Assembly: GCF_029024965.1 (NCBI RefSeq)
Contig: NZ_CP118982.1
Span: 2,480,001-2,544,000 of the forward strand
From: Staphylococcus equorum
GTDB taxonomy: Bacteria > Bacillota > Bacilli > Staphylococcales > Staphylococcaceae
Direction of reading: 5' to 3'
DNA: 64,000 bases
Below are positions 20,455 to 29,143 of this stretch, in pieces. Made by a program: the position numbers and the translations under genes. The notes under the pieces are model-generated. The model saw only the letters and a program-made list of their open reading frames with translations. It had not been told where the DNA came from and did not search any database. Positions within the stretch are counted from its first letter, which is position 1. Every line of letters starts with the position of its first letter.

Positions 20455-20502
20455 AAAAAAATGATGATCTCTACTATATTTCAGTAGAAATCATCATTTT
20501 TT
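20455..20502. terminator. Bidirectional terminator, mainly of the esterase gene
   Basis: A long stem, AAAAAATGATGAT (20455-20467) with ATCATCATTTTTT (20490-20502), plus an inner TCTACT/AGTAGA pairing. It has T-runs on both strands. Confidence 0.8.
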
Positions 20503-20545
20503 ATCTGGAGCATTAGTGTCCTAAAAGCTTTTTCGTGCTAAAAGG

Positions 20546-21283
20546 TTAATAATCTTCGAAAAATGCAATAACATCTTGTTCTACTTCTATATGACCTTCA
20601 CCATAAGTCATTAAATGTTTGGATGGCCCATAACCTTTCACTTCTTTTTGTTCATGTGTAATACGATCATAGATATAACGCGCACTCGTTGCATAAGCGT
20701 CATCGTCTTGTTCACCGAATTTGATAGTAATGGGTGCAGTGATTTGATCTAATTTTGACATCACATCTTCAACTACGATTTGAAATTGATTAAGTCCTGG
20801 TGCATAGCGCTCAATATTCGCAATTTGTTGCACTACCTCTGATTGTTGTAAACCAACCAAGTCGCCCATACGTTGACCATAATAAGTCAATCTACCAGAG
20901 AGACCAGCATCACTTTTTCGATATGGTGTAGACATAATAGCTATCGCATCTATAGGTTGATGCTCTGCCAATTTGAGTGATAATATACCACCTAATGATA
21001 TACCACAGACACCAATACTTGAATAACCTTTATCCTGTAAAAATTGATAACCCTCTAATACATCTTGCCACCAATCTTCAATATCATAGGTCATCAACGT
21101 GTCTAACATTAAACCATGACCTTTGTATGCAGGAACATAACATGTAAAACCCGCTTTATGTAATTTAGTGGCTAGTAATTTTACATCTCTCACCGTACCC
21201 GTGAATGAATGTAATAATAATATAGCCCGTTCCGCTTCATTATTTTCCAAAAATATTGGGTTTGGCGCCTTAACATTTATCAT
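20546..21283 (-). CDS. Carboxylesterase, alpha/beta hydrolase (Est30-like)
   Basis: A 245-residue serine hydrolase acting on short-chain carboxyl esters. The nucleophile Ser96 lies in GISLGG; the acid is probably the aspartate region near FGEQDD, and the histidine is in GEGHIEVE near residue 236. The oxyanion segment LLLHSFTGT occupies residues 22-30. The start at 21283 has GGAGTG eight bases upstream; the open frame extends ten codons further. It is the only gene in its transcript. Confidence 0.88.
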   Translation of the reverse strand: MINVKAPNPIFLENNEAERAILLLHSFTGTVRDVKLLATKLHKAGFTCYVPAYKGHGLMLDTLMTYDIEDWWQDVLEGYQFLQDKGYSSIGVCGISLGGILSLKLAEHQPIDAIAIMSTPYRKSDAGLSGRLTYYGQRMGDLVGLQQSEVVQQIANIERYAPGLNQFQIVVEDVMSKLDQITAPITIKFGEQDDDAYATSARYIYDRITHEQKEVKGYGPSKHLMTYGEGHIEVEQDVIAFFEDY

Positions 21284-21372
21284 CTTTGTCACTCCAAAAT
21301 TTAGTTTCATCATTTATTGTAATTCAAATTCATAATGCGTACAAAGCATATAAACTATTACTTTTTTAAAAT

Positions 21373-21427
21373 AAATACCCCTTTCAAAATCCAACACATT
21401 TTCGTGTTACTTTTGAAGGGGGTATTT
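21373..21427 (-). terminator. Terminator of the 177-residue membrane protein gene
   Basis: AAATACCCC-TTTCAAAA (21373-21389) pairs with TTTTGAA-GGGGTATTT (21411-21427), with an inner hairpin. It lies 41 bp after the stop of the upstream minus-strand gene. Confidence 0.75.
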
Positions 21428-21467
21428 TAATGAATTATTAACATTTATGACTTCTCTTAGTTTTTAG

Positions 21468-22001
21468 TTATTGGTTCATGTTAAAGAATTGTAATTCATA
21501 TATTGATTTTTCATCATACGCATTAAAAGTGTCAATTTTACCATTTAAATGTATTTCTTGTGTTTTTCTACTTACATTATGCTGGTAAGCTATTCTCACA
21601 TTTAAATCAGATTCATAACCGTTATTCTTAATTGTACTTTCAATTTCCGAATAAACGTCTTTATTAATCGGTAACAAATAACCTTCTTTACTAGGTAAAA
21701 TATTAACATATTTTGTTTGCAAGATGTCTTGATTACCAAGATAGATTTCTATTTTTATATTTTTAGCAGCACCGCCACCCAAGTTATATAATTTCAAAAA
21801 ATCTTGGTCTTCATCACTATCAATAGCAGTATTTCTTAAGTTTAATTCATCATGGTCTCTAGTAATCAGTATTTGATTAAAACCGAGCGCCGGTAAAAAA
21901 CTGATTTTCATTTGGTACAGTTGCACACTGACTGATATAAAGTAAAACAGTGCCATTATAAATGTACCAAGTGAGCCAATCGCCGAAATAATATTTATCA
22001 T
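21468..22001 (-). CDS. Membrane-anchored protein, unknown function (177 residues)
   Basis: One N-terminal transmembrane helix (residues 3-28) is followed by a mainly beta soluble domain of about 145 residues. I recognise no catalytic motif. The N-terminal helix resembles short holin-like toxins, but the protein is far longer. The ATG at 22001 has GGAGG at 22011-22015. Its 5' leader carries CCTGCCTCTT 13 nt before the ribosome site, complementary to part of the structured element upstream, so expression may be RNA-controlled. Confidence 0.7.
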   Translation of the reverse strand: MINIISAIGSLGTFIMALFYFISVSVQLYQMKISFLPALGFNQILITRDHDELNLRNTAIDSDEDQDFLKLYNLGGGAAKNIKIEIYLGNQDILQTKYVNILPSKEGYLLPINKDVYSEIESTIKNNGYESDLNVRIAYQHNVSRKTQEIHLNGKIDTFNAYDEKSIYELQFFNMNQ

Positions 22002-22065
22002 AATTGTAAACCTCCATTGTTTTATTTAAGAGGCAGGATTTGAATTGTAACATATTTTACACTCA

Positions 22066-22190
22066 AAAAAAATAACGAGCCGCCAAAAGGCAGCCCGTAA
22101 CTAAGAGGAAGTCTGTTAACATGCCCAAGGGCATGTTACAGACCTGCCTCTAGTTATCATGCCCGAGGGCATGAACAATTATTGTACAAT
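22066..22190 (-). ncRNA. Structured RNA element with terminator, upstream of the 177-residue protein gene
   Basis: On the minus strand, in order: a hairpin CATGCCC...GGGCATG (22158-22173); a roughly 28-bp imperfect hairpin (22098-22156) with a second CATGCCC...GGGCATG at its tip; then a 9-bp GC-rich stem (22076-22097) followed by TTATTTTTTTT, a classic intrinsic terminator. The long hairpin exposes AGAGGCAGG, which complements the downstream leader at 22028-22037. This could be a small regulatory RNA or a leader attenuator. No Rfam family is recognised. Confidence 0.55.
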
Positions 22191-22311
22191 GAACTTTTAC
22201 TTTTCACAACCTAACATATATTTTTGATTTTATAAATGTTTTATAGCATTTACAATTGTATGCTATTATTATATTTATAAAATATGATTTAATATCAATA
22301 GGAGTTGTCGT

Positions 22312-23046
22312 ATGTATAGTTCTAATCAAAGAGTCACCTCATTTTTAAAGATCACTTCATTTTCCACTATATGCTTTTTAACATTTTGTTTTTTCCTTAC
22401 TTTATCTCCTAAAGCGATTTATGCCAATGATTTATACACGTCAATGACTGAACTTATGGAAGACACCGAAGAAGGTAGCGACTGGGAAATCACTTATAAC
22501 AACAACCAGAGCAACGCGCTTATTGCAGCAATACACGGAGGTAATATCGAACCTGGAACTAGTGAAGTAGCAAAACTAACTGCTACCAAGGGGGCATATA
22601 ATTACTATAGCTTCCAAGGTATACGTTCCACGAACAACGCAAGTTTACATGTAACTTCAGTTAACTTTGATGAACCTATTATAGAAGATATGCAACAACA
22701 AGTATCAAATTCTGTCATGATTCATGGTGCAAACGGCGATGCACCTATCGTTTATATTGGTGGTAAAGATGATGCTTTAAAAGCGTCTATCGAAGAACAA
22801 TTAGAGCTTAAAGATTTCGATGTACAAACATCCCCTAGTCATTTAGAAGGTGAAGCTGACGAAAATATTGTCAATAAAAACAATCAAAATGCAGGTGTAC
22901 AGTTAGAATTAACGACTGGATTACGACAATCCTTTTTTAACAACCAAGACCTAACTATGAATTCTAGGCAAGATCAAAGTAATTGGAGCTTTGCAATGTA
23001 TGACTTTGCTCAAGCAATACAAACAGCAATACATGAACATGAATAA
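22312..23046 (+). CDS. Secreted poly-gamma-glutamate hydrolase family protein
   Basis: A 244-residue exported protein (signal peptide cleaved near YAND, residue 39) of the phage PghP/YndL-type poly-gamma-glutamate hydrolase family. Zinc-site residues His75 and Glu80 are seen in AIHGGNIEPGTSE; further family blocks are PIVYIGGKDDALK and GVQLELTTGLR. The enzyme would degrade gamma-linked polyglutamate capsule, its own or that of neighbours. It has its own ribosome site (AGGAG) and terminator. Confidence 0.85.
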   Translation: MYSSNQRVTSFLKITSFSTICFLTFCFFLTLSPKAIYANDLYTSMTELMEDTEEGSDWEITYNNNQSNALIAAIHGGNIEPGTSEVAKLTATKGAYNYYSFQGIRSTNNASLHVTSVNFDEPIIEDMQQQVSNSVMIHGANGDAPIVYIGGKDDALKASIEEQLELKDFDVQTSPSHLEGEADENIVNKNNQNAGVQLELTTGLRQSFFNNQDLTMNSRQDQSNWSFAMYDFAQAIQTAIHEHE

Positions 23047-23078
23047 TTTCATTAAAAATTCTCTTTTAAGCTAACATA

Positions 23079-23120
23079 AAAACGCAGTCGCTTTTTTAAC
23101 TCAAACGACCGCGTTTTTTA
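23079..23120. terminator. Bidirectional terminator
   Basis: AAAACGCAGTCG (23079-23090) pairs with CGACCGCGTTTT (23106-23117). It separates the converging hydrolase and MFS genes. Confidence 0.8.
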
Positions 23121-23141
23121 TCATTTATTTTCCGAATTTTA

Positions 23142-24356
23142 TTACGTTTCATCTTCAACCACTTTATTTTTAGCAGCAGGATAGCCAAAAATAAAGATTA
23201 AAATGGACATAATGATTAATGCGACAACACCTGAATTCCAACTTCCAGTTGCATCATACAGATAACCAATTAGGAATGGTCCAATTGCAGCAATTAAATA
23301 ACCGACAGATTGTCCAAACCCTGAAAGTGATATACTGCCTTCACTTGTATTCGCACGAATCGAGAAGAATGTCATACATAAACTGAAACATGCCCCCATA
23401 GCTAAACCTGCAATCACAATACCAATAATCAATAGCACGAGTGATTGTGTAAAGAACAGACTAAATCCGATTAAGAATAATATTGTAATAATCACGACTA
23501 AAATACGTTGATCTTTCAACTTAGAAGCAACAATTGGAAATATAAAAGTCATAGGAACTTGAGAGAATTGATTTAACATCAATAAATAGCCTGCTGTGGT
23601 GGGTTCTAACCCTCTATCTATGAGAATTGAAGGCACCCATGCAACCATCGTATAGAACACCATCGATTGAAATCCCATCGTCAATGCGACCATCCACGCT
23701 AATTTAGACTTTACAATATTTACTTTTTTTGAAGTCTTTAGTTTCGACTGATCCACTGTCGCTTGTTCCAATTTGGCACCTGTACGTGCTTTAGGTATCC
23801 ACAACAATAACGCAATTACACCAAAGATAATCCAAAAAGATAATGACAATCTAAATCCTATAGGTGATATTTCGGATAATGGAAAACTTAATCCCCCACC
23901 TAAGCCAGCTGTAAAATTCATCGTCCCACTATAAATACCTGTCGCTAATCCAATTTGCATTGGAAAATACCATTTAACATAACTTGGTAAGACGACATTC
24001 CCAAATGCAATGGCAATACCCAGCAATAATGTCCCAATAATAAACAAATTAAAGTCACCAGCGATACGTAAAAACAACGCAACAATCAATAATATCGTAG
24101 AGTAAAATATCGTGCGCGACATCGTTAAGCGTGACGTAACTTTAGAGACAAGTGGTGATACAATCGCAAAAATAATCAGTGGTATAGTAGTTAAAATACC
24201 CGCTACACTATTATCAATTTCCATCACTTGTTTAATCTCTTCGATTACAGGACCTACAGAAGTAAGTGGCGCTCTTAATGTCGAAGCTATAAAAACAATA
24301 GCTATAATAACGCCCCAACGCTCATTAATTCTGTGTGTACGATAAAGTTCCGACAT
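23142..24356 (-). CDS. MFS transporter, CynX/NimT (YycB-like) family
   Basis: A 404-residue, twelve-helix major facilitator protein. The N-terminal STLRAPLTSVGPVIEEI is typical of the CynX/NimT cyanate and nitroimidazole transporter group. The substrate is not predictable; export of small organic molecules is likely. The ATG at 24356 follows GGTGGGG. The 368-bp gap upstream (24357-24724) is AT-rich and shows no gene; a TATAAT at 24682-24687 may serve the next gene. Confidence 0.85.
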   Translation of the reverse strand: MSELYRTHRINERWGVIIAIVFIASTLRAPLTSVGPVIEEIKQVMEIDNSVAGILTTIPLIIFAIVSPLVSKVTSRLTMSRTIFYSTILLIVALFLRIAGDFNLFIIGTLLLGIAIAFGNVVLPSYVKWYFPMQIGLATGIYSGTMNFTAGLGGGLSFPLSEISPIGFRLSLSFWIIFGVIALLLWIPKARTGAKLEQATVDQSKLKTSKKVNIVKSKLAWMVALTMGFQSMVFYTMVAWVPSILIDRGLEPTTAGYLLMLNQFSQVPMTFIFPIVASKLKDQRILVVIITILFLIGFSLFFTQSLVLLIIGIVIAGLAMGACFSLCMTFFSIRANTSEGSISLSGFGQSVGYLIAAIGPFLIGYLYDATGSWNSGVVALIIMSILIFIFGYPAAKNKVVEDET

Positions 24357-24724
24357 CTTACCCCACCTTTCTACAATAACTTAATTTTAACTCACCATAT
24401 TTTAAAATCTTATATACTCTATATCATTCAATGTTACTATATTCATTTTAAAATAGCTTCTTTTATTAAAATAATCGCAGTCAATTTACCAACCAGTAAA
24501 AAGTATTATAGCGACCTATTTATACTATTGCTAATTACGTTACTACAATACTAAATATATTTAAAGATGATAAATTTTTAATTATAGAACTACTTTTGTA
24601 AAATGAATAGATACATGAGAAACTAAGCTATAAGATACATGACACATTTATACATATCTATATATGAGTAAATGGTAATAATATAATTTTGAATTAAAAA
24701 AAACTATGATAAAGGTTGATATCA

Positions 24725-25318
24725 ATGACGGAAATTTGTTTTATTAGACACGGGGAAACAGACTGGAATACAGCAGGGAAATTACAAGGTCGCACAGACG
24801 TACCATTAAATAACACAGGCGTTAAACAAGCCGAAGCATGCAGCAAATTTCTAAATCATTCAGAATGGGATATTATCATCACGAGCCCATTAGCGAGAGC
24901 GAAAAAGACAGCAGAAATTATTCAGCAACAACTCACTATACCTTTGATAGAAATGGAGGCCTTTATTGAAATTTCATTCGGCGATGCTGAGGGATTATCA
25001 ACAGAAGAACGTACAGCGTTATATCCCGATCGACTTTACCCAAACAAAGAACAAGCACACGTCGTAACAGATCGCTTTCTTAATGGGATAAACTCAGTTA
25101 TAGAACAGTACAAAGATCAAAAAATTCTAATTGTCTCTCATGGCGCATTTATTAAAGCAGTATTTTCTTACTATTCTAATGGAGAAATCAGTACTGATTC
25201 ACCAAGGTTGTCTAATGGCAGTCTAAGTACCCTTAAACTAACGAATAAACAAGCTACAATTTTAAATTATAATGAAGCGGCACATTTACCATCGCATTCT
25301 TCACTAGGAAAAAAGTAG
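24725..25318 (+). CDS. Histidine phosphatase superfamily protein
   Basis: A 197-residue phosphoglycerate-mutase-like phosphatase. The phosphorylated histidine lies in FIRHGETDW (His9). The second arginine and glutamate are in SPLARAKKTAE and EISFGDAEG, and the late histidine is in IVSHGAF. It dephosphorylates a small phosphoester, of which the exact substrate is unknown. The ATG at 24725 has AAAGG upstream; a TTG three codons earlier is possible. Confidence 0.85.
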   Translation: MTEICFIRHGETDWNTAGKLQGRTDVPLNNTGVKQAEACSKFLNHSEWDIIITSPLARAKKTAEIIQQQLTIPLIEMEAFIEISFGDAEGLSTEERTALYPDRLYPNKEQAHVVTDRFLNGINSVIEQYKDQKILIVSHGAFIKAVFSYYSNGEISTDSPRLSNGSLSTLKLTNKQATILNYNEAAHLPSHSSLGKK

Positions 25319-25392
25319 CAGTCATTTTATAATTATTATGAATAATATATCTTGTAAATGAACTACTTTAGTTAAATGAATTTTATATCTTT

Positions 25393-25436
25393 AACGGTTA
25401 ATTATAACTTTTTGTTATGATTAACCGTTTTTTTAT
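25393..25436 (+). terminator. Terminator of the phosphatase gene
   Basis: AACGGTTAAT (25393 onward) pairs with ATTAACCGTT (ending 25430), with an inner ATAAC/GTTAT pairing, followed by seven T. Confidence 0.85.
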
Positions 25437-25683
25437 AAAGTCCATGACAATATTTGAGAGCAGTAAGTAGATTGAATGAATATAGCGTTTTAAAAATAAT
25501 TCAAAGAAAATTTCTAAAATGTGAACTCTATCTAAAAAGAAAACGTATATTTATTGAGTCAAATTAAAAAGGGGGCTAGTTGTGTAAGCTTATTTTGGAT
25601 TTAATTTGGTAGTTAAAATCTAATGAGAATTAAGGTTAGACAACATGAATTACTTTAAAAACTAAAAATAGGGGTGAAGCTTT

Positions 25684-26403
25684 ATGAATAAAAAATTATT
25701 AGTATTATCATCAACAGTCGCAGCTACAGGTTTTTTATTAGGAGCAGGAAATGGCGTAATTGGAAATAACACTGCACATGCGGACACAATGAATTCTCAA
25801 GAAAATAACATGAACAACAATATGCAACAACAAGCCATACCAATGGAACAAGACATGAATGATATGCAAGGTAATATGAATCACAGTGATATGCCAATGG
25901 AACAAGACATGAATGATATGCAAGGTAATATGAATCACAGTGATATGCCAATGGAACAAGGCATGAATGATATGCAAGGCAATATGATGAACAGCAATAT
26001 GGAAGAAACTATGATGCCATATTATAATTACACTGGCTACACAACATATGATGGTCATTTCACTCAAGATTATGATTTTGTAAGAGCGTTAAAATACGAT
26101 AACGTAATGATTGATGGGTACAAAGTTAACACTGCAACAAATGATAAAGACGTGTCTACAAGTAAAAAAGTGAATGACACAATGGTTGATATGAATAAAG
26201 ATGGCCAAGTCGTTAATATCACTTTTGATACTAAAGCCGATACGGTAAGCAAAGCAATGTTCAAAGAAGCACATATGTCTAACCATATGTCTGACGAAGG
26301 ACAAACAGAAAACGGCTCATATATGACTTATGAAACAAATAATGGCATGTATACAGCACACTTCGACGAACAAGGATATTTAATGAAAGTAATGATAAGT
26401 TAA
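25684..26403 (+). CDS. IsaB-like secreted protein with Met/Asn-rich tandem repeats
   Basis: A 239-residue exported protein. The signal peptide is cleaved near AHAD (residue 34). Residues about 53-106 consist of three copies of an 18-residue repeat (PMEQDMNDMQGNM-NHSDM) extremely rich in Met, Asn and Asp. The C-terminal domain (about 115-239) resembles staphylococcal immunodominant antigen B: PYYNYTGYTTYDGHF and ALKYDNVMIDGYKVN align with the IsaB segments PYYTYNGY and AIKYDNVKFNG. IsaB binds extracellular nucleic acid in S. aureus. The Met-rich insert has no counterpart that I know of in IsaB. Confidence 0.75.
   Translation: MNKKLLVLSSTVAATGFLLGAGNGVIGNNTAHADTMNSQENNMNNNMQQQAIPMEQDMNDMQGNMNHSDMPMEQDMNDMQGNMNHSDMPMEQGMNDMQGNMMNSNMEETMMPYYNYTGYTTYDGHFTQDYDFVRALKYDNVMIDGYKVNTATNDKDVSTSKKVNDTMVDMNKDGQVVNITFDTKADTVSKAMFKEAHMSNHMSDEGQTENGSYMTYETNNGMYTAHFDEQGYLMKVMIS
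25840..26001 (+). repeat. 54-bp tandem repeat, three copies, inside the IsaB-like gene
   Basis: Units begin with CCAATGGAACAAG at 25840, 25894 and 25948, exactly 54 bp apart. The first two are nearly identical and the third diverges at its end. The unit length keeps the reading frame, so copy number can vary without frameshift. Confidence 0.9.
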
Positions 26404-26416
26404 TAAATAGTAACAA

Positions 26417-26474
26417 AAAAGGACCTGATTATAGGTCCTTTTACTATGCCAACAAAGTCAGCGACTTTGTTGGC
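26417..26474 (+). terminator. Terminator of the IsaB-like gene and a second hairpin
   Basis: AAAAGGACCT (26417-26426) pairs with AGGTCCTTTT (26433-26442). Five bases later a perfect 12-bp hairpin, GCCAACAAAGTC with GACTTTGTTGGC (26448-26474), is followed by ACATTTTTA. They form two terminator-like stems in series. Confidence 0.75.
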
Positions 26475-26510
26475 ACATTTTTATGTTTTATATGATAAAT
26501 GATTGTTAGG

Positions 26511-26650
26511 GAGCAAGATAGAAATCTAATTTTTCTAATAATATTTCGACGTATGAGCCCACCTCGGCAAAGCCGACTATAAAATGGAACTCAAGCGTTG
26601 AAGATTTTGTATAATAATTACTTGTCTTCATAAATGCAATAGTAGTTTTT
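26511..26650. repeat. Dispersed intergenic repeat, family A, copy 2
   Basis: It contains GAAATCTAAT...ATATTTC (26521-26547) and the block CTTGTCTTCATAAATGCA with flanking AATTACT/AGTAGTT (26616-26647). It is homologous over its length to 16752-16884. Confidence 0.7.
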
Positions 26651-26703
26651 TTAAAGACTTGGTATAAGCGCATTTTCAATTCATTCAGCCACTGCCAATT
26701 AAG

Positions 26704-28179
26704 TTAAATTATATCCATTTGTAGTATTTCTTCTATATATGATTGATCATCATGGTCATACTTACTACCTTTAAAGTTTTGCGGTTCATTAATACCAGTA
26801 AGCAAGATGACCTCATTATTGCTATCTGTAGCATATAATAGCTCTCGTATACCTTCCTTTCTCGAGCATCCATTTAAAACCACACTCTTTTTATAACTAT
26901 CAGGTAAATGCTGATTCATAAATTTGATAATAAGTTTAGGATCTACATACCCTACTTGCTCTGCAGCCAGCATCAACTTATGAACACCATCAGGAAGATC
27001 ATCGACAGTCAAAGCGATTTTATCAAAACCTCTTAAGCCTATACCAGTAATCATCGTATTTAATTTTTTTCCAATACTGTCCGTATAGTTTAAAGCATTG
27101 TTTACTGATTCTCTAACTGCTAAAGCTGTATGTGCAAAATCTAAAATAATCGTATATGCACCTATGTCAATAATTTGAAAACGATGTAAAGGTGACTCAA
27201 TCACATGAGCTGCTTGAATAATAACTTCGATATCGAAATCCATTTTATGCAATGCAAACATACTCGTCGCTAGGTTAATGTAATTATGCCCACCCTCAAA
27301 AGTAGGATGAACACAATACTTCGCTCCATCGATAATGATATCAATATGACTATTTTCCGCATGATATTGGTAATATGTTTCTTCTTGATTTGAAAAATAT
27401 AAATCATCTTTTGCTATAGATCTATATTCAGTCATGTCCCAATTCACTAAATTCGATTTACTTAGATTATCCAACTTTAACTTAGCATTTAAATAATTTT
27501 CCATTGTGCCATGATATTCAAGATGTTCCGGACTAAAGTTAGTAAATACTGCTAACTCATTTTGAATGAAGTCAATGCGTCTTTGTTCTAAAGCAATAGA
27601 AGTTGCTTCATAAATTACATAATCATAATTTTCACGATAAAAATAATCTATGATTTCTCCCATTTCAAAATACATCGGCGTCGTTTGCGTCGTATGGTTA
27701 AATTTCATTTTGTTATAATGACTATCAAACACGCCCATCGTACCGATGATAGCTACTTTTTCACCTAACTGTGTTAATAAATTTCCAATCATATGACAGG
27801 TTGTTGTTTTTCCGTTTGTACCCGTCACTGCAATAAAATTTAAAGCGTCAATGGCATCTCCATAGTATAACTTCACTAATTGATTAGCCACATTAGGAAA
27901 ATCATTGATATAAATTATGGGCATATTAAATTCGAAATCTTTAAAAGTAGACGGACTCGCATCTGTAATCATAATCAATGGTTTCATTTCATTTGCACGT
28001 TCCGCATAATAAACCGTATTATCCGAACACTTCAACATAAATATTGTGTCTTGCTGAATATCTTGATACATTGACGTAATTTTTTCACAAATCTTATCTG
28101 TCTTCACTTTTACGCTTAATGAACTCTTAACTATGTTTTCTCCAATTGTTAATAATATATCTTCAACAGTTATTTTCAT
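26704..28179 (-). CDS. Divergent Mur ligase family protein (MurE-like)
   Basis: A 491-residue ATP-dependent amide ligase fold. The P-loop TGTNGKTT lies at 119-126. The central domain keeps YEATSIALEQRRID and FTNFSPEHLEYHGTMENY, counterparts of the MurE blocks, and the C-terminal domain has PLHRFQIIDIG and ILDFAHTALAV. It lacks the GGDRDxxKRP block and any DNPR/DDPR-type amino-acid specificity motif of MurE, so it is probably not the housekeeping enzyme. The product is unknown; it may ligate an amino acid to another acceptor. The ATG at 28179 has GGGTGA upstream, although the frame is open 40 codons further. Confidence 0.75.
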   Translation of the reverse strand: MKITVEDILLTIGENIVKSSLSVKVKTDKICEKITSMYQDIQQDTIFMLKCSDNTVYYAERANEMKPLIMITDASPSTFKDFEFNMPIIYINDFPNVANQLVKLYYGDAIDALNFIAVTGTNGKTTTCHMIGNLLTQLGEKVAIIGTMGVFDSHYNKMKFNHTTQTTPMYFEMGEIIDYFYRENYDYVIYEATSIALEQRRIDFIQNELAVFTNFSPEHLEYHGTMENYLNAKLKLDNLSKSNLVNWDMTEYRSIAKDDLYFSNQEETYYQYHAENSHIDIIIDGAKYCVHPTFEGGHNYINLATSMFALHKMDFDIEVIIQAAHVIESPLHRFQIIDIGAYTIILDFAHTALAVRESVNNALNYTDSIGKKLNTMITGIGLRGFDKIALTVDDLPDGVHKLMLAAEQVGYVDPKLIIKFMNQHLPDSYKKSVVLNGCSRKEGIRELLYATDSNNEVILLTGINEPQNFKGSKYDHDDQSYIEEILQMDII

Positions 28180-28264
28180 TATATTCACCCAACATTTATC
28201 GTTTATTTTATAATACTTAAATATGCATATTAAAAAAGTAATTATAAAGTATACGTATAAATCA

Positions 28265-28296
28265 AAGAAAAGGATCACATTAATCTGTGATCCTTT
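28265..28296 (-). terminator. Terminator of the sigma/anti-sigma operon
   Basis: AAAGGATCACA (28269-28279) pairs perfectly with TGTGATCCTTT (28286-28296), with a T-rich run on the minus strand. Confidence 0.8.
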
Positions 28297-28324
28297 CAAA
28301 ATAATTTTTTAAATCAAAACCAAG

Positions 28325-29143
28325 TTAAATTTCATTACTAGACATAATCATTTGTCCTTTAGGTTGTTTATTATTAGGTGATGGTTCTAGTGTAATTGCT
28401 ATTTTATCTTCTTTATCAACATCTACATTACTTAAGTCAAAAACAACCATGCCTTTATCATTCGCACTCGCAAATGTTCCTGCAGGGTGTGCTTGCTCGC
28501 CTTTTAATATCCATACTTGATAAACTTCATTACCTTCTGTTGGCTCAATATCATTGGCTTCAACCATTAATTTTCTATCTTTCGTACCATTAGATTTAGA
28601 CAGATAGGCTTGCCCTTGCACTTCATCTCTGGCCATAGAATTTAAATTTATTGGTTTCGCATCATTCGTATTAATCATGGAAGATGATTGATTTTGAGAT
28701 TCCTTATATCCAAAGTATTGCACGCCATTACCTATAATAGATAAGAACAATAGCGCTACTATAACGCCTATCGATACGCGTTTGGTAATAACACTTTTAG
28801 ATTTTTTCTTCTTATGTTTCGAAATATGCGCTATTTGTTGATTTTCATGATTGTTATTTGCACTTGTTGTATCAATTTCATCTTCTTGCTGTTCTTTTTC
28901 TGCTTCTTCGTTTGAATTGTTGTCTTCATCTAGCACCGACGTTAAAATTCTTTTCTTCATACCTGTTGGCGGTTCAATTTCTTGATTACTATAAGGAAGT
29001 GAATCGTGAAGAACGTTTAAGTCGTCTAAAGTCTCATGGCTTTCAGATGACAAATCTAATTCTTTTTCAACTTGCTCTTTTTCACTTTCGCTCAGATTGC
29101 CATTAAAATAATCATATAGCTTATCAACTCTATTATCTTTCAT
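28325..29143 (-). CDS. Anti-sigma factor, RskA-like C-terminal domain
   Basis: A 272-residue single-pass membrane protein. The cytoplasmic N-terminus (about 1-120) would bind the sigma factor encoded just upstream; a very acidic, then Lys-rich, linker precedes a transmembrane helix (about 125-145). The extracellular domain contains YQVWILKGEQAHPAGTF and a late block typical of anti-sigma-K (RskA) factors. The reading frame overlaps the sigma gene by 11 bp, so the two are coupled. I see no zinc-binding HxxxCxxC. The signal that releases sigma is unknown. A GTG at 29152 is an alternative start. Confidence 0.82.
   Translation of the reverse strand: MKDNRVDKLYDYFNGNLSESEKEQVEKELDLSSESHETLDDLNVLHDSLPYSNQEIEPPTGMKKRILTSVLDEDNNSNEEAEKEQQEDEIDTTSANNNHENQQIAHISKHKKKKSKSVITKRVSIGVIVALLFLSIIGNGVQYFGYKESQNQSSSMINTNDAKPINLNSMARDEVQGQAYLSKSNGTKDRKLMVEANDIEPTEGNEVYQVWILKGEQAHPAGTFASANDKGMVVFDLSNVDVDKEDKIAITLEPSPNNKQPKGQMIMSSNEI

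Noticed and set aside
25840..26001. Possible CRISPR array
   Set aside because: The repeats are directly adjacent without spacers and encode protein in frame; no cas genes are in the window.
25724..26067. Long minus-strand frames opposite the Met-rich repeat
   Set aside because: They are by-products of the 54-bp repeat, with His/Ile-rich repetitive translation and no start signals.
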